This document shows, one piece after another, positions 30,634 through 41,408 of a stretch of 64,000 bases of DNA. Position numbers and translations under genes: made by a program. The stretch comes from Locusta migratoria. Taxonomy: Eukaryota > Arthropoda > Insecta > Orthoptera > Acrididae. The notes below the pieces were generated by a model. The model had not been told where the DNA came from and did no database searches. It was given only the letters and a program-made list of their open reading frames with translations. The stretch is from the NCBI GenBank assembly GCA_026315105.1, contig CM048748.1:478915150-478979149 (forward strand), given 5' to 3'. Every line of letters begins with the position of its first letter. Positions within the stretch are counted from its first letter, which is position 1.

Positions 30634-30902
30634 ATGACAATGCACCGATTCTGCATATATATTAAGGCAGACGTTGCATAAGTATTGATTCATTTTAAGT
30701 AAGTTGTTCTAGAAAGGATAATTGTTTCGTGTGTTGCCATCTTAATTTTCAAGTTGTAGTTTACGTTCTTTCCTTATTTCTCATAGGACGTGAGGATGGG
30801 ATAATGTAGGTTCTGAAACATTTCATTCTGACAATTTTACATATCTGACAATTGGCGCGAGAATTGGCTAGATAGAGATAGATTGTGTATAACCCGTTTC
30901 CA

Positions 30903-31101
30903 AAAAAAAAAAAATGTTTGTTAAGCTTATGGGACTTAACTACGGGGTCATCAGTCCCTAAACTTACAAACTACTTATGAACTACTTACGAACTAGGACA
31001 GCACAAATATCCATGCCCGAGGAGGGATTCGAACCCCCGACCGTAGTGGCAGTGCAGACCGTGACTGAAGCGCCTCAGTCCCCTCGGCCACCGCGGCCGG
31101 C
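30903..31101 (-). mobile_element. SINE head type A with 13-bp TSD and T tail
   Basis: TAACCCGTTTCCA is repeated at 30,890-30,902 and 31,102-31,114. On the minus strand the element ends in a run of about 12 T after AAACAT. It sits inside the 3' part of a mariner remnant. Confidence 0.92.
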
Positions 31102-31560
31102 TAACCCGTTTCCAGCTATGTGGAAGGCGTAGTATATCCTCAGCAGAGACTGTTCTGTTGATGGTGCGAATGGAGCATTCTACTGCCTGTGAAATCTGTG
31201 GAACAGTTCTGAACCGAATGCCACTAAGAGGTTCCCTCATCTTCGGAATCAAATGAAAGTCACAAGGATTTGAGTCCGGGGAGTATGGTGGATGGGAGAG
31301 TACTTCCCTGTGGCATCGACCGAACAGAGCAGCCACAGCTTGCGCTGTATGCGCCCGCGCATTGTCGTGCAAAACGATGGGTGGGCAATGCCGATTCCCC
31401 ACACGACTCTTGAAGATCTTGATGGTACTGTCGCGTTGTATGACCTCTGGCACATTCAATCTTGATCCAGCCCCGTTGTTTTTGTCTCGAAAACATAGTG
31501 TCATGCTTTCGTTAGACCGCTCGGTCACAAGTGACTATTTCTCTCGATTGTGTGCACGCC
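31102..31560 (-). pseudogene. Mariner transposase C-terminal half
   Basis: The minus-strand frame from about 31,528 holds the second and third catalytic residues: VLHDNARAHTAQAV, then HPPYSPDSNPCDFHLIPKM, with 34 residues between the two Asp (DD34D, the mariner signature), followed by LSGIRFRTVPQISQAV. The first catalytic block is not recognisable upstream. The apparent C-terminus in this frame is read into the inserted SINE, so the true end continues left of it. Confidence 0.85.
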
Positions 31561-31680
31561 AGTGACTTGGGACGGGCGAGTCCATTTGCTCGGAGGTAAA
31601 GTACGTATGTCAACGACGTGTGCCCTCAGCGTCAATACTAGATTCCATTGCATAGTGTCTCCACATCAGCGTTGCCACTA

Positions 31681-31920
31681 TTTAAGTTTCATCCATCGTG
31701 TAAATGACCTCGTAGATAACATCGGAATTTCAGTGAGATGAAACAGCAATTTTGTCAAGAAGTCCCAACACTGTGAAAGGGTAACTAACTGAAATATGAT
31801 CTGCAGCGTATAGACGCGTGCAAGGAACGGCAGTTGAGCCTCAACATACACAAATGTAATGTGCTGCGTTTACATATAAATAAAGATCTTTTATTATATA
31901 ATTACGCAAGTGCAGGACAA
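31681..31920 (+). mobile_element. LINE-S reverse transcriptase fragment
   Basis: VNDLVDNIGIS matches the same segment at 42,095-42,305. The active-site block is deleted and a later piece (LSLNIHKCNVLRLHINKDLL) matches the LINE-S NLNVEKCDVLRIHRKKD region. Confidence 0.7.
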
Positions 31921-31924
31921 AACA

Positions 31925-32765
31925 CTGGAAACATTTACTTCCGTAAAATGTCGCAAAGTAGACACAAGGAGTGGTTTCAAATAAAATCAGTCTTGCTGAG
32001 GCAGATGCCAGACAGATTGATTGGAATAGTTCTGAGTAGCAGCAGTGCGTCGACCAGGGCAGCAGTGAGGAAAGTGTGGCCTGGCCGGCGCTTGCGTGCT
32101 GAAACTAGTAATTCTGAATAGTAAAACACCATGACAAGTTTAGAATTTCGTATCTACTCAGTTTAAAAATACGTACAAATCGCCTCCCAGACAATACGTA
32201 AAGCAAACTCCAAAGTTTTATTCATATCTTGATGAAATTTTGCAGAAGTGACCTAGAAAACAATAGGAGCAGGTCTTTGTACGAATTATTTCATACGGTG
32301 CGTTGTTCTGAGTCGCTTCGAGGCCTTTTAACAGATAAGAATGTACGTTTGTAGATATGTAAACACAGACTGCGCCAGGAAGCTGCGGACTCAGGAGAAG
32401 GGTGGGCTGCGGCAGGGCGAAGAGGAGGTGAACAGGGCTGCGGGTGGACAGAGGGAGAAGTGCAGCTGAGGCAGGGCACTATGTTAAACATGTGCTCTTT
32501 CAGTAACCAGTGAAAGAAACTGGGATCGGAAAATTGCAGGCGACAGTAAATTAAGATACTGTTATGTTATGGATTCTTTAATTGTGTAAGTTACCTCACA
32601 GAAGACGTCACTTTCAGTACATTTTGCTGCTCTTGTAGGCACGTGCTGTGTGCCTTCCTTTACTTGAACACAATAATTGAAAATACGACTGAGAAGTCCT
32701 TTTCTTGTGTTCATTCTGCGCTTTTGGATTTCGGTCTTCAGCCAGCCCATGGATAGTAATCCAGT
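31925..32765. other. Unannotated stretch
   Basis: GC-rich at 32,060-32,110 and 32,370-32,480, otherwise AT-rich. No recognised gene or repeat. Confidence 0.3.
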
Positions 32766-32974
32766 AAGGTGATTACGGTGAGAAATGACTCCAGGATTCG
32801 TTGTGTTGAGATACTATGGCACAGGCCGTACGGAATTTGTATGCGCTCCGTCATGCTGAAAGAGCTCGTGTTGCCAAAGGGATATCCTGCATGTATTCTG
32901 GTAACACATTTCGAAAGAAAGTCAAGATACCGCCTGCCATTAAGACGGTTGTCTGAAACAGCTAACCCAATGAG
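32766..32974 (-). pseudogene. DNA-transposase fragment
   Basis: Minus-strand frames include HDGAHTNSVRPV, like the second catalytic block (HDGAP.H) of mariner-type transposases, and upstream RRYLDFLSKC. The continuation is interrupted by a SINE. Too short to assign a family. Confidence 0.45.
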
Positions 32975-32982
32975 TTGGTCAT

Positions 32983-33191
32983 GCCAGGCGGAACGGCCGA
33001 GTGCATTGAGGCGCTATGCTACTGTGCGCGGGGCCGTTCCCCGTCGGAGGTTGGAAACACCCCTCGCGCAAGGATGTTTGTTCTGTCTTTAATATAAGTT
33101 AGTTCATACGTAGTTTGTAAGTTTAGGGACTGATGACCCCGCAGTTAAGTCCCATAAGGTTTACAAACATTTGAACATTAATTTTTTTTAA
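32983..33191 (+). mobile_element. SINE head type B with 8-bp TSD
   Basis: TTGGTCAT at 32,975-32,982 and 33,192-33,199. The head has GGCCGAGTGCATTGAGGCGC and GCCGTTCCCCGTCGGAGG; the B box is mutated (GGTTGGAAACACC). The tail ends in a T-rich run. Confidence 0.85.
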
Positions 33192-33449
33192 TTGGTCATC
33201 AATGATACTGCACCACACGTTGCCCGGGAAACGCACACAATTAAAGAAATCAAATGATAACCGTACGGTATCTTAACTTATTGTACTTGCACTTTTCAAG
33301 TTCCCAGTTGTTTTCATTGGTTATTAGGAACATGTTAAAGAAAGGCGTGGATTTATTGGATGTTTGAGGTTCAGAATCATTGGTAGTATCACCAATCAAA
33401 GCATGTAGCTCCCCTCATTCTGTATAAATACTGTGGGAGCGTCAGATTT

Positions 33450-34227
33450 TCAGATAATCCGTTTACGAACTACATAGGACACACGGTTTACGAGATATGA
33501 CGTCATAAACAGTAGGAGTTGCAAAAACTACCACATAATGCGACGAGAGTTTATTCACGCACTGTATGAGATGACAGTACTTAGCGACTTGCAAGCAACT
33601 TTGAACATAATTTCGAACCTTCATTAATCTTTTGCACGCTGACAACGACATCAAAATGATGAAAGGGAAAATTTTCTCTGTTATTACATTTCCGCTGTTC
33701 ATGGCGCAAAACTACGGCTTTCGGTATGACGTTACAGTTTATAATTTCTACACTACGGATTGTGGTCGTAGGGAATTTTACAGATAGTATACACACGTAC
33801 AGCTGAATACAAATTGTATGACAGTACGACAAATATTTCATGAGATATAAGGAGATAAACAGTAACGTTCATGGAAAACCGCCCCAACACACATCAGGTT
33901 CTAATTTATTACTTCTTCAGTACTAACTGTATTCGTAAGAGATTATACAGTCATAAAGCAGTTATTCAAGTGAATATATACCAGGAAAATTACACAATTG
34001 TACAACACATAATTCAGTAAATATGAGGTCAAATATACAGCACGGCTGCCGGCCGCGGGGACTGAAGCGCTCCATTCACGGTCTGCACGGCCACTACGGT
34101 CGGGGGTTCGAATCCCCCCTCGGGCATGGATATTTGTGCCGTCCTTAGTATAAGGTAGTTCATAAATAGTTTGTAAGTTTAGGGACTGATGACCCCGTAG
34201 TCAAGTCCCATAAGCTGTACAAACATT

Positions 34228-34278
<51 letters not shown>

Positions 34279-34643
34279 GCACGGCTAAAAACATTTCACA
34301 TCATGCACCATGTTTTATTAGTACCAAGTCTCGCACGGACGACTTACCAAAGAATTTATTCCTAGTAACCTGTGGACAAGTAAGCAGAAGTATTGTTTAG
34401 AATCTACTTTTAAATGAAATGGGTTTCATTTGTATTTTTTATTTTGATTACTATCTTTCTGTGTTTGGCTGCTGCACTTATAATTTTGTATATTATACAG
34501 GACCATCTTATTTCTAATATTTCTCCCGTGAATATAAAGTGTTTTTAGAGAAAAGGGAGGCAGACATAGAGGGAATGGGTAGGAGGAGTACTAACTGTAG
34601 GCTTGAATAAATACCCGGCCGTCGCCGGGTTTTCACCTGCTGG
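33450..34643 (+). mobile_element. Helitron copy 1, 5'-truncated, nonautonomous
   Basis: Homologous to the ends of the element at 36,954-42,088 (shared words GAGATATGACGTC, CACATAATGCGACGAGA, AAAACTACGGC, TTTTGATTACTATC). The 3' end shows a Helitron hairpin, ACCCGGC-CGTC-GCCGGGT at 34,613-34,630 (7-bp perfect stem), followed after 9 bases by the CTRR-type end CTGG (34,640-34,643). It carries no Rep or helicase sequence. A SINE lies inside. Confidence 0.75.
34048..34274 (+). mobile_element. SINE head type A with about 43-T tail and 12-bp TSD
   Basis: TACAGCACGGCT is duplicated at 34,036-34,047 and 34,275-34,286. The head lacks part of the A-box arm. After AACATTTGAAA comes a run of T from 34,233 to 34,275. 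Confidence 0.92.
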
Positions 34644-35730
34644 ATAGTAAAACCAAGAAAATCGGACTCTTGTTTATTGGAAGTGGCTTAATTCCCGCTG
34701 CTCCGCACGCGTAGACTGGATGGTCTGCGTTCGTTGTTTCTACTTCTAAATATAAATTTTCGCAGATTTAGCATTAAAAATGATTTCCTGATCAAGTATT
34801 TTGGTACAACTTGCCCCCCCCCTCCTCCCCGTAATGCACCAGCGATAGCAGAATTCAAAACATCCCGAAACAATTTTTTTTTTTAAATTCTAACCAAGGG
34901 TCCGAATTCACATTTTCACATTTCTAGCATCAAAATATTGTTAGTAGCACCCTTAAAAGGTTTTCCCTTATTTCACCCGCTTAATGGTTGAAATTCCAAA
35001 AATATCGAAACATGTGTTTTTAAAGTTCCAATCATAAACCTAAATCTGAAGTTTTGTATTCCTTGCTTGAAAATGGCCTGAGTAGCAACGTATTTTGAAA
35101 ACAACATTCATCCTCCATTTCAGTTACTCTCTTAGGGATGGGAATATGGAAGAATCACTGATGCCTACAGTCTAAGAAAAACAAAGTCTAGAAGTTTAAA
35201 GTTTATATCGTCTGTAGATTCACTTTTCAACGCCGCTTTCTGTCTTGTAGAAACGGATAGTCGACGCTAATTTCTTCCTTCCGCTATGGTAACTTTCTTG
35301 GTAGTTTTACTTTTCAAACTGCAATATGCACTTATTTTTCTTTATTCGTACGCTTGTTGCAGAAAACCAACTGAAGAATTTACATCACGTTTTGCTGTAT
35401 ATAACCTCTTTGCTATTCTGGTGTCAAAAGTCATCGCTGGTCTTCAGTCCGGATTTTGTAAAAGCTGACGATTTTTAACCGCTATATCTTCCACTCTGTT
35501 ATAGCTATCGACAAGGAGCTGGTATTGTGTACAACGCGAGACTCTGTTTACAACAACAAAGAGAGATCGTCCGTCTCCATTGTGTAGTTTTCGCTGAAAG
35601 GCAAAATATTAACACGTACACGTAGATTTTATATAAGTCGGTAAGTTTCAAGTGCCATATCTTCCCCCCATCCCTTTATCGTTATCGACAATCTATCACC
35701 TATTACTACATACACACACTATTCTTTTGC

Positions 35731-35924
35731 GCCGGCCGCGGTGGCCGAGGGGACTGAGGTCACGGTCTGCACTGGATCACTACGGTCGGGGGTTCGAATC
35801 CCCACTCGGGCATGGATATTTGTGCCGTCCTTAGGATTAGCTAGTTCATAAGTAGTTTGTAGGTTTAGGGACTGATGACCCCGTAGTTAAGTCCCATAAG
35901 CTTAACAAACATTTGAACAGTTTT
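35731..35924 (+). mobile_element. SINE head type A with 11-bp TSD
   Basis: TATTCTTTTGC is repeated at 35,720-35,730 and 35,925-35,935. Full tRNA-like head and B box; part of the middle of the head (GCGCTCCAG) is deleted. The tail ends CAGTTTTT. Confidence 0.92.
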
Positions 35925-35936
35925 TATTCTTTTGCG

Positions 35937-36117
35937 TAAAAAAAAGTAAATTAAAAAAATGTTGAATGTTTGTAAAGCTTAAGGGACTTAACTGCACGGT
36001 CATGATTCCCTAAATATACAAAGTACTTACGAATTACCTCATACTAAAGACGACGCAAACATCCATGCCCGAGGGGGGATTCGAACCTCCGACGGCGGAC
36101 TGCCGCGCGCACACGGC
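35937..36117 (-). mobile_element. SINE head type B, inserted at the same target site
   Basis: The complement of the SINE tail (preceded by an A-rich lead, that is, a T-rich tail on its own strand), body and B box (GGATTCGAACCTCC), and a truncated type B head. A third copy of the target word, TATTCGTTTGCG, follows at 36,118-36,129, so this SINE is flanked by the duplicated site also used by its neighbour. Confidence 0.8.
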
Positions 36118-36185
36118 TATTCGTTTGCGATGTGTAGTTTTGGCTGCAGAGCGAAATACAGGCAGGAACACCTCAGTTTTTATGT

Positions 36186-36570
36186 ACGTTAATGTTTGTC
36201 CCTGCCTTCCTCTTGGTTATTTGAACTCCTATTATTTTGAACGTATGAGCACGGAACTTTTTGTTAGGTGACTTGAAGATTGAAATGATCGGAAGTCGAC
36301 AGTAGTTTTCTTTCTTCTCCTTATGTTGAGAATTCTGACAGCGAGTTGTCCTCTGCGAGTGTTGGAGCAGAGCAGTGCTGGTGACGTAGCGCGCGCCCGC
36401 CTGCCGCCTTTTCAGCGGCGGCCTTTTAAACTTTAAGGCCGGTGGGCGCGTCTTTGAGCGCGGGCATTCACGGCGAGCATTCAGCGCTGGCGCCGGGCAC
36501 TCAGCTACTGCACACTGCAGGGCCCGACAGGCTGCTCCCCGCAAGCATGTGCGCAACTGTAGGCGTGTAT
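36186..36570. other. Gap with a GC-rich block
   Basis: Sequence at 36,356-36,570 is CpG-rich. The 190-codon minus frame across it (36,173-36,745) runs through GC-rich DNA and the antisense of a LINE; it is not a credible gene. Confidence 0.35.
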
Positions 36571-36574
36571 CTCT

Positions 36575-36953
36575 AACTTCGGTCAGTTGTAGAATTTTCC
36601 GACACGTCTTATCTTCGAGTATAAAGACTTTTATCAGGGTGGGTTTCGGAAAAGGTGATCGTCTGAAACCCAGTTCGCACTCTTCGCCCACGAGACTCAG
36701 AGGACCATAGGCACGGGTTCCCAGAGAGATGCCGTGTTTCTTCACGTCTTATAGGCGTTTGATACAGTTCCCCACAGTAGTTTAATGAGCAAAGTAATAT
36801 CATACGGACCGTCAGACGGATTGTGTGATTAAATTGAGGAGTTCCTAGATAACACAATGCACCATGTCTTTCGCAATGGAGAGAAGTCTTCCGCAGTAAC
36901 ACTCATGTCAGGTGTACCACAGGGGATTGTCGTAGTACCGTTGCTATTCACAC
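36575..36953 (+). mobile_element. LINE-S host, left half (reverse transcriptase)
   Basis: Plus-strand frames give QGGFRK, AFDTVPHSSLMSKVISYG, NGEKSSAVTLMSGVPQG and PLLFTLY, i.e. RT blocks 2 to 4. The reading stops exactly where a Helitron begins and resumes with YVNDLVDNIG at about 42,091, showing that one LINE copy was split. Confidence 0.85.
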
Positions 36954-37094
36954 TCTACACATATAAAAATGAATGTTTGTCTGTATGTCCTCTATGTGTT
37001 TATAAACCATTCATTAGATTGCAGTGAACGTTTGGTGAACTGTTCACCGTACGACCACGAAGGTTTCTGATCCAAAAACAAAAGAGCACGACAC

Positions 37095-37800
37095 ATAGCT
37101 CAGGAGATATGACGTCTTAAATAATGCGAGGCCACCGCGTGAGAATACCCAGATTTATGCGTCAATTATTGGAAAATGGGAGTACTTAGGGACTTGCAAC
37201 AAAGTTTGCATGTCTTTTCGGACGTTTATGAAGCTTTTTGCAACTGACTCCCCCCCCCCCCCCCCCCACAAAATGATGAAAGGAAAAGAAGCCTGCCGCT
37301 CACAACAGTTTCGCTGTAGATGCCGTAAAACTGTCACACCAGGCACGAACTTTTAAACAAAATAGTTGCAAGAAACTGCCACATAATGCGACGAGACTTA
37401 TTCACTCACTGACAGTACGTAGCGATTTCGAACCAACTTTAAACATAATTTCAAACTTTTTTGAACATTTTCTTGCTGACAACTATAGCAAAATATGAAA
37501 GGAAAACAGTGTCTCGCCTCGCGTTCTACTTTTCCGCTGTTCATCGAATAAAACTACGGCATTTGGTATAAGGATACAATTTATAATTGCTTCACTACAA
37601 ATTGTGATCGCAGGAAATTTTGCAGATATTATACCCACATATAGCTAAATGTATCTTCGAAATTGCATTACATTACGACACGTATTTCATGAGATATAAA
37701 AAACATAAACAGCAACGTTCATAGAAAACCACCATATTACGCTTCAAGTTTAAACCTATTACTTCTTTACTACTAATTATATTCCCAATAGATTTTACAG
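37095..37800 (+). repeat. Diverged internal duplication within Helitron copy 2
   Basis: Unit 1 (about 37,170-37,330: AGTACTTAGGGACTTGCAAC ... AAAATGATGAAAGG ... CGTAAAACTG) and unit 2 (about 37,405-37,565: AGTACGTAGCGATTTCG ... AAAATATGAAAGG ... AATAAAACTACGG) both match a single stretch of copy 1 (33,568-33,720). Unit 1 contains a run of 18 C (37,250-37,267). Confidence 0.6.
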
Positions 37801-37908
37801 ACACACAGCACTTATACAAATATATACCTAAAAATTATTCAGTTTTACAATGTGTAACTCAATTTATTTATTTACTTATTTAATGGTCAGACATTTGATA
37901 CATAGTCA

Positions 37909-38540
37909 TTAGTCTTCTAACTTCCCAATACAATTGACCACCTGACATCCCGTCACAATATTGCAGTCTTTACAGCTTCTTAGATGCTCCCAGTTCATAA
38001 GACACTTCGGTGAGAGTAAGATTCCAATGCTGTGCATGTGTTCCGCAAGGCAGTCGTGGCCAGTAATTCTTCTAAATGCTGCCACAGTTTCCCTTCGTGG
38101 GTGTTTGGGAAGTGCGTTCTTCTCTTCTAACAGTAGAAGCCATGTTTTTCCTTGCCCTTGTGTTGTCGAGTGGTCATAGACCTTCTTCTTGAAACTGTTG
38201 TTGATGATTTTTTTAATGGAGATGCATGATAATTTTGGGCAATTTCTTTGAGAAATCTTGGTTCCTTTTTTGATTAAGAAGTCTGCCATTTCATTCCTAT
38301 GTATACCTGTATGAGCTGGTATCCATTAAAAAACTATTTCAGTTCCAGCATTAGTGATTGAGGCAATAGAGGAGTTTATTTCATTTATGCAAGCACTTAG
38401 AGGTGTTTGGAAGGCTACAATTGGCTGTATTGCAGAAGTTGAATCACAAAATATAACAACTATTTTGTGACCTTTGGATACGGACAAAATGTTTTAGTGC
38501 CAGGTTTATTGCCTCCAACTCACCATCGAAGTGGGAGTAA
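37909..38540 (-). pseudogene. LINE-T RNase H and C-terminal end
   Basis: FDGELEAINLAL (near 38,520) and a later AHTGIHRNEMADFLIKKGT (about 38,320-38,265) carry RNase H Glu and Asp positions. The 126-residue terminal frame has HDCLAEHMHSIGIL and CLMNWEHLRSC, a spaced His/Cys pattern. The domain is broken between these parts. Confidence 0.7.
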
Positions 38541-39299
38541 TACTGCCCTAAAGCTTTGTAAAAACAAAACATTTTACTGTAAACTTCAGCACCAGAGATA
38601 CCATTTGCTTCAGAAAAGGATCAATCTGTATATGTATGTAACAATTCAGTTTGTGTGTAGTTACCATTTATCATTTATAGAGCCATATTTTAAGAAGTTC
38701 TTTATTCGTTTCTGTCTTAACAACCTTTTCATTCAGTTGAAGTCTGAATATGACTGGGCATAGTTTAAGTGAACTGACCGGGGCAGTGAAGTCTTCTTTA
38801 CTGATTGGTGGACAGTGGTCTTGTCTTACTGCATCAATACATTGCATAAAGCCTTTCTATGTTTTCCGCCGGTTAGCATGATGTTGGTAGTTGCTCCAAT
38901 ATGTGCCATTGGGTAATCTGGTTAATTTTTCATATTGGAGTAGTGCCAGTCTCATAATTCCTGATTTTAGAGGCGCAATGCCAGTCACTGCTTGAAGAGC
39001 CGAAATTGGTGTTGTTTCTACTGCTCCTGTAAGCAGGCGCAGAGCTTGATTTTGAAGAACCTCCAATTTAGATACATTCGCTGGGAGTAATACGTCACAT
39101 CCATACAGAATACTGGGTTTTATATAAATTTTATAGGTAGAGTTCACAACTTCAAGAGAGCTGCCCCACTTTTTTCCAGCTAATCTCTTAAGGATGTCAA
39201 ATTTTTTCTTGACCATTTCAGCGGTATTTTGTATGTGGTTCACCCATGTCATTTTTTGCTCCAGAGAGATGCCAAGGTACTTTGGATCGTCACACTAAG

Positions 39300-40130
39300 T
39301 TACTTGTTTATTTTGATACTGTAAATTTATATTAGGGATTGAATGAGCCGGCGAGAAAACTTGAAAGAATGTCTTTTCGGTGTTAACTGTCATCAAATTT
39401 TCTTTTGACTAGTTTGCTAGTGTAGTCAGGGCTTCATTCATTTTCAGCGTAAGTTGGTCAATTTTCCTCTTTGGCAGTAAGATCCACATGGCCTAATCGT
39501 CAGCATAAAGAGCTGTTTTAATGCCCCCGACTTTTTCTAACTCTCCTGGTTAGTCGTTAATCATGATATTAAATAGTGTTGGGCTGATACCACCTCCTTA
39601 TGGTACTCCTTTTTTAGTTGGTTATAACCTGACATAACGTTATTAATCCTACTAGCACAGTATCGCTGGTGGATAAACAAATACAGCCATTTCGGTATTT
39701 AACCAGTGATGCCATAAATTCGCAGTTTATCTAGTAGTTTTAGTCTCCACACAGTGTCATATGCACCCTTAAAACCAACAAAAACGGCCAAAGTTGTACT
39801 GCTGTTATCCAAGGCGTCTGTAATTCCTGACTGAAGCGGATCAGTTGTTGCTTTGTTGGTCGATGTTTGCGGAAGCCAGCTTGCTGAGCCCAAGAATCTC
39901 ATGAGTTTCAAGATAGTATGAAAGTCTGTTATTAACCATTATTTCCATTGTCCTGGAGAGAGTTGAAGTGAAACAGGTCGATAATTAGCAAAAAAGTTTC
40001 CTCATTTCTTTGGCTTTAAGATTGGTACTATGACAGCATTCTTCCATGCAGCTGGGACTCCTTCATTCCAACTTTTATTAAAGAGAGTGCATACAGTGTG
40101 TTGTGCGTCTGGCCCGAGATTTTTTAGAAA
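39300..40130 (-). pseudogene. LINE-T reverse transcriptase
   Basis: Pieces in several frames: WNEGVPAAWKNAVIVPILKPKK (about 40,070-40,005), FVGFKGAYDTVWRLKLLDKL (about 39,770), and catalytic YADD at 39,496-39,507, which is followed at once by a stop codon (TAG at 39,493-39,495). RT is inactive. Confidence 0.8.
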
Positions 40131-40525
40131 CTCTGCAAAGATCATGTCGCAGCCAGGGCTCTTCTTACTTTTTAGTGAATTTAGTGCTCATTGAAGTTCA
40201 TGAATTGTGAAATCAGCATTAAAAATCTCCTCACTTTGATTCTGTCATGCTGTCTTAATATCACTTCTGAATTTTTTTCCTTTTATCTCATTTCTTTTGC
40301 CAATGGATGATTCTTAGTGAAAAACGTGTTGTAAGCTGTAGCTAGATCTTTGTCATCATATATGATCTTCCTCCCACCTGGGTTGGTTCTTTATAAGCTC
40401 CAGGTTCACTATCTAAGCTAGATAAAAATTTAAAGACCTTCCTTGTTTCATTCCTGTAATTGAGTACACTAATATATTTTGAGAAGCGATTCTTTTTGGC
40501 CTGTATTAATTCCTTTCTCATAACT

Positions 40526-40719
40526 CAAATGTTCAAATGTTTGTAAATCTATCGGACCAAACTGCGTGGTCATCAGTACGTAGCTCACAAACTACTTAAA
40601 CCTAGGTAAACTAACCTAAGGACAAACACACACACCCATGCCCCAGAGAGGACTCAAACCTCCACGGCGAGCAACCGCGCGCTCAGCAGCGAGACGCTTT
40701 AGACCGCTCGGCTACTCCA
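40526..40719 (-). mobile_element. SINE head type C with 11-bp TSD
   Basis: TTCTCATAACT at 40,515-40,525 and 40,720-40,730. Same family and orientation as 11,218-11,420, with an ACACACAC stretch at the microsatellite-prone position. It lies inside LINE-T between its endonuclease and RT. Confidence 0.92.
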
Positions 40720-40841
40720 TTCTCATAACTGAGGATTTTCTTTTCCATTCAATAACGTCCAGGACATCTTTAGTTGCTTCTGCCTGTCTTCTTGCTTCTT
40801 CGGCCTTTCTTTAATTTTTCCAAGCGTTTATTCCAGAATGG

Positions 40842-41408
40842 TTAATACTTATATGGTTTTCCCTTAGGAATATGTCGTTTTGCGCTTAGAAGTATTACTT
40901 CGCAAATTTTCCCATTAAATTTATCAGGAGACAATTCCTGTAACGTGAAATTAGCAGATGCCAGTTCGTTATCTAGTTCTTCTCTGAAGGCATCCCAATA
41001 GGCCCTTTTAAAATTCCAGCTGCATTTTACTTGATTCTTTGGCACAAAACGTGTTTCACTACAAATAATCATGCGGTGTCCAGTTCCAACTCCAGTAGTA
41101 ATGTTATTTGATGTTCTTGTACTGGTATCAGAAGAAACCATTGCCAGGTATGGGTTTGTTGCTGTGCCATTGTAGTGGAGATAACTTGGGGAATCTAATG
41201 TTGAATAGACCAGTTCTGTATTATTTGACGCAATAAAGTCTTGTACTGCTTTTCCTGCTCCATTTTCATCATTGTAACCAATTGTGCAGAAATGATCATT
41301 AAAGTCTCCATCTATTACAGTTTTATTTTCTATATTTCTGGCATTTGTATTTATAATATTGTTAGGCGGATTGTAGATACCATATTTGCTTCTGAAACCA
41401 TACATCAA
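40842..41408 (-). pseudogene. LINE-T endonuclease domain
   Basis: A 188-residue frame shows APE-like endonuclease parts: IYNPPNN, VIDGDFNDH (catalytic Asp/Asn), then a PSYLHYNGTATNP segment and GTGHRMII where SDH is usual, so the final catalytic Asp-His may be altered. The next part toward the RT starts NQVKCSWNFKRAYWDAF. The N-terminal part is in another frame up to about 41,830. Confidence 0.8.

Larger units (their letters stand above)
34921..36185 (+). repeat. Long interspersed repeat, copy 2, split by two SINEs
   Basis: Matches 8,621-9,500 in the same orientation. After 35,720 the match is broken by two SINEs and resumes at 36,118 (CTATTCGTTTGCGATGTGTAG against CTATTCGTTTGCTATGTGCAG). 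A G/C-rich tract and T run directly before it (34,815-34,890) do not match copy 1. Confidence 0.75.

Noticed and set aside
36173..36745. 190-codon minus frame
   Set aside because: It crosses a GC-rich block and the antisense strand of a LINE RT.
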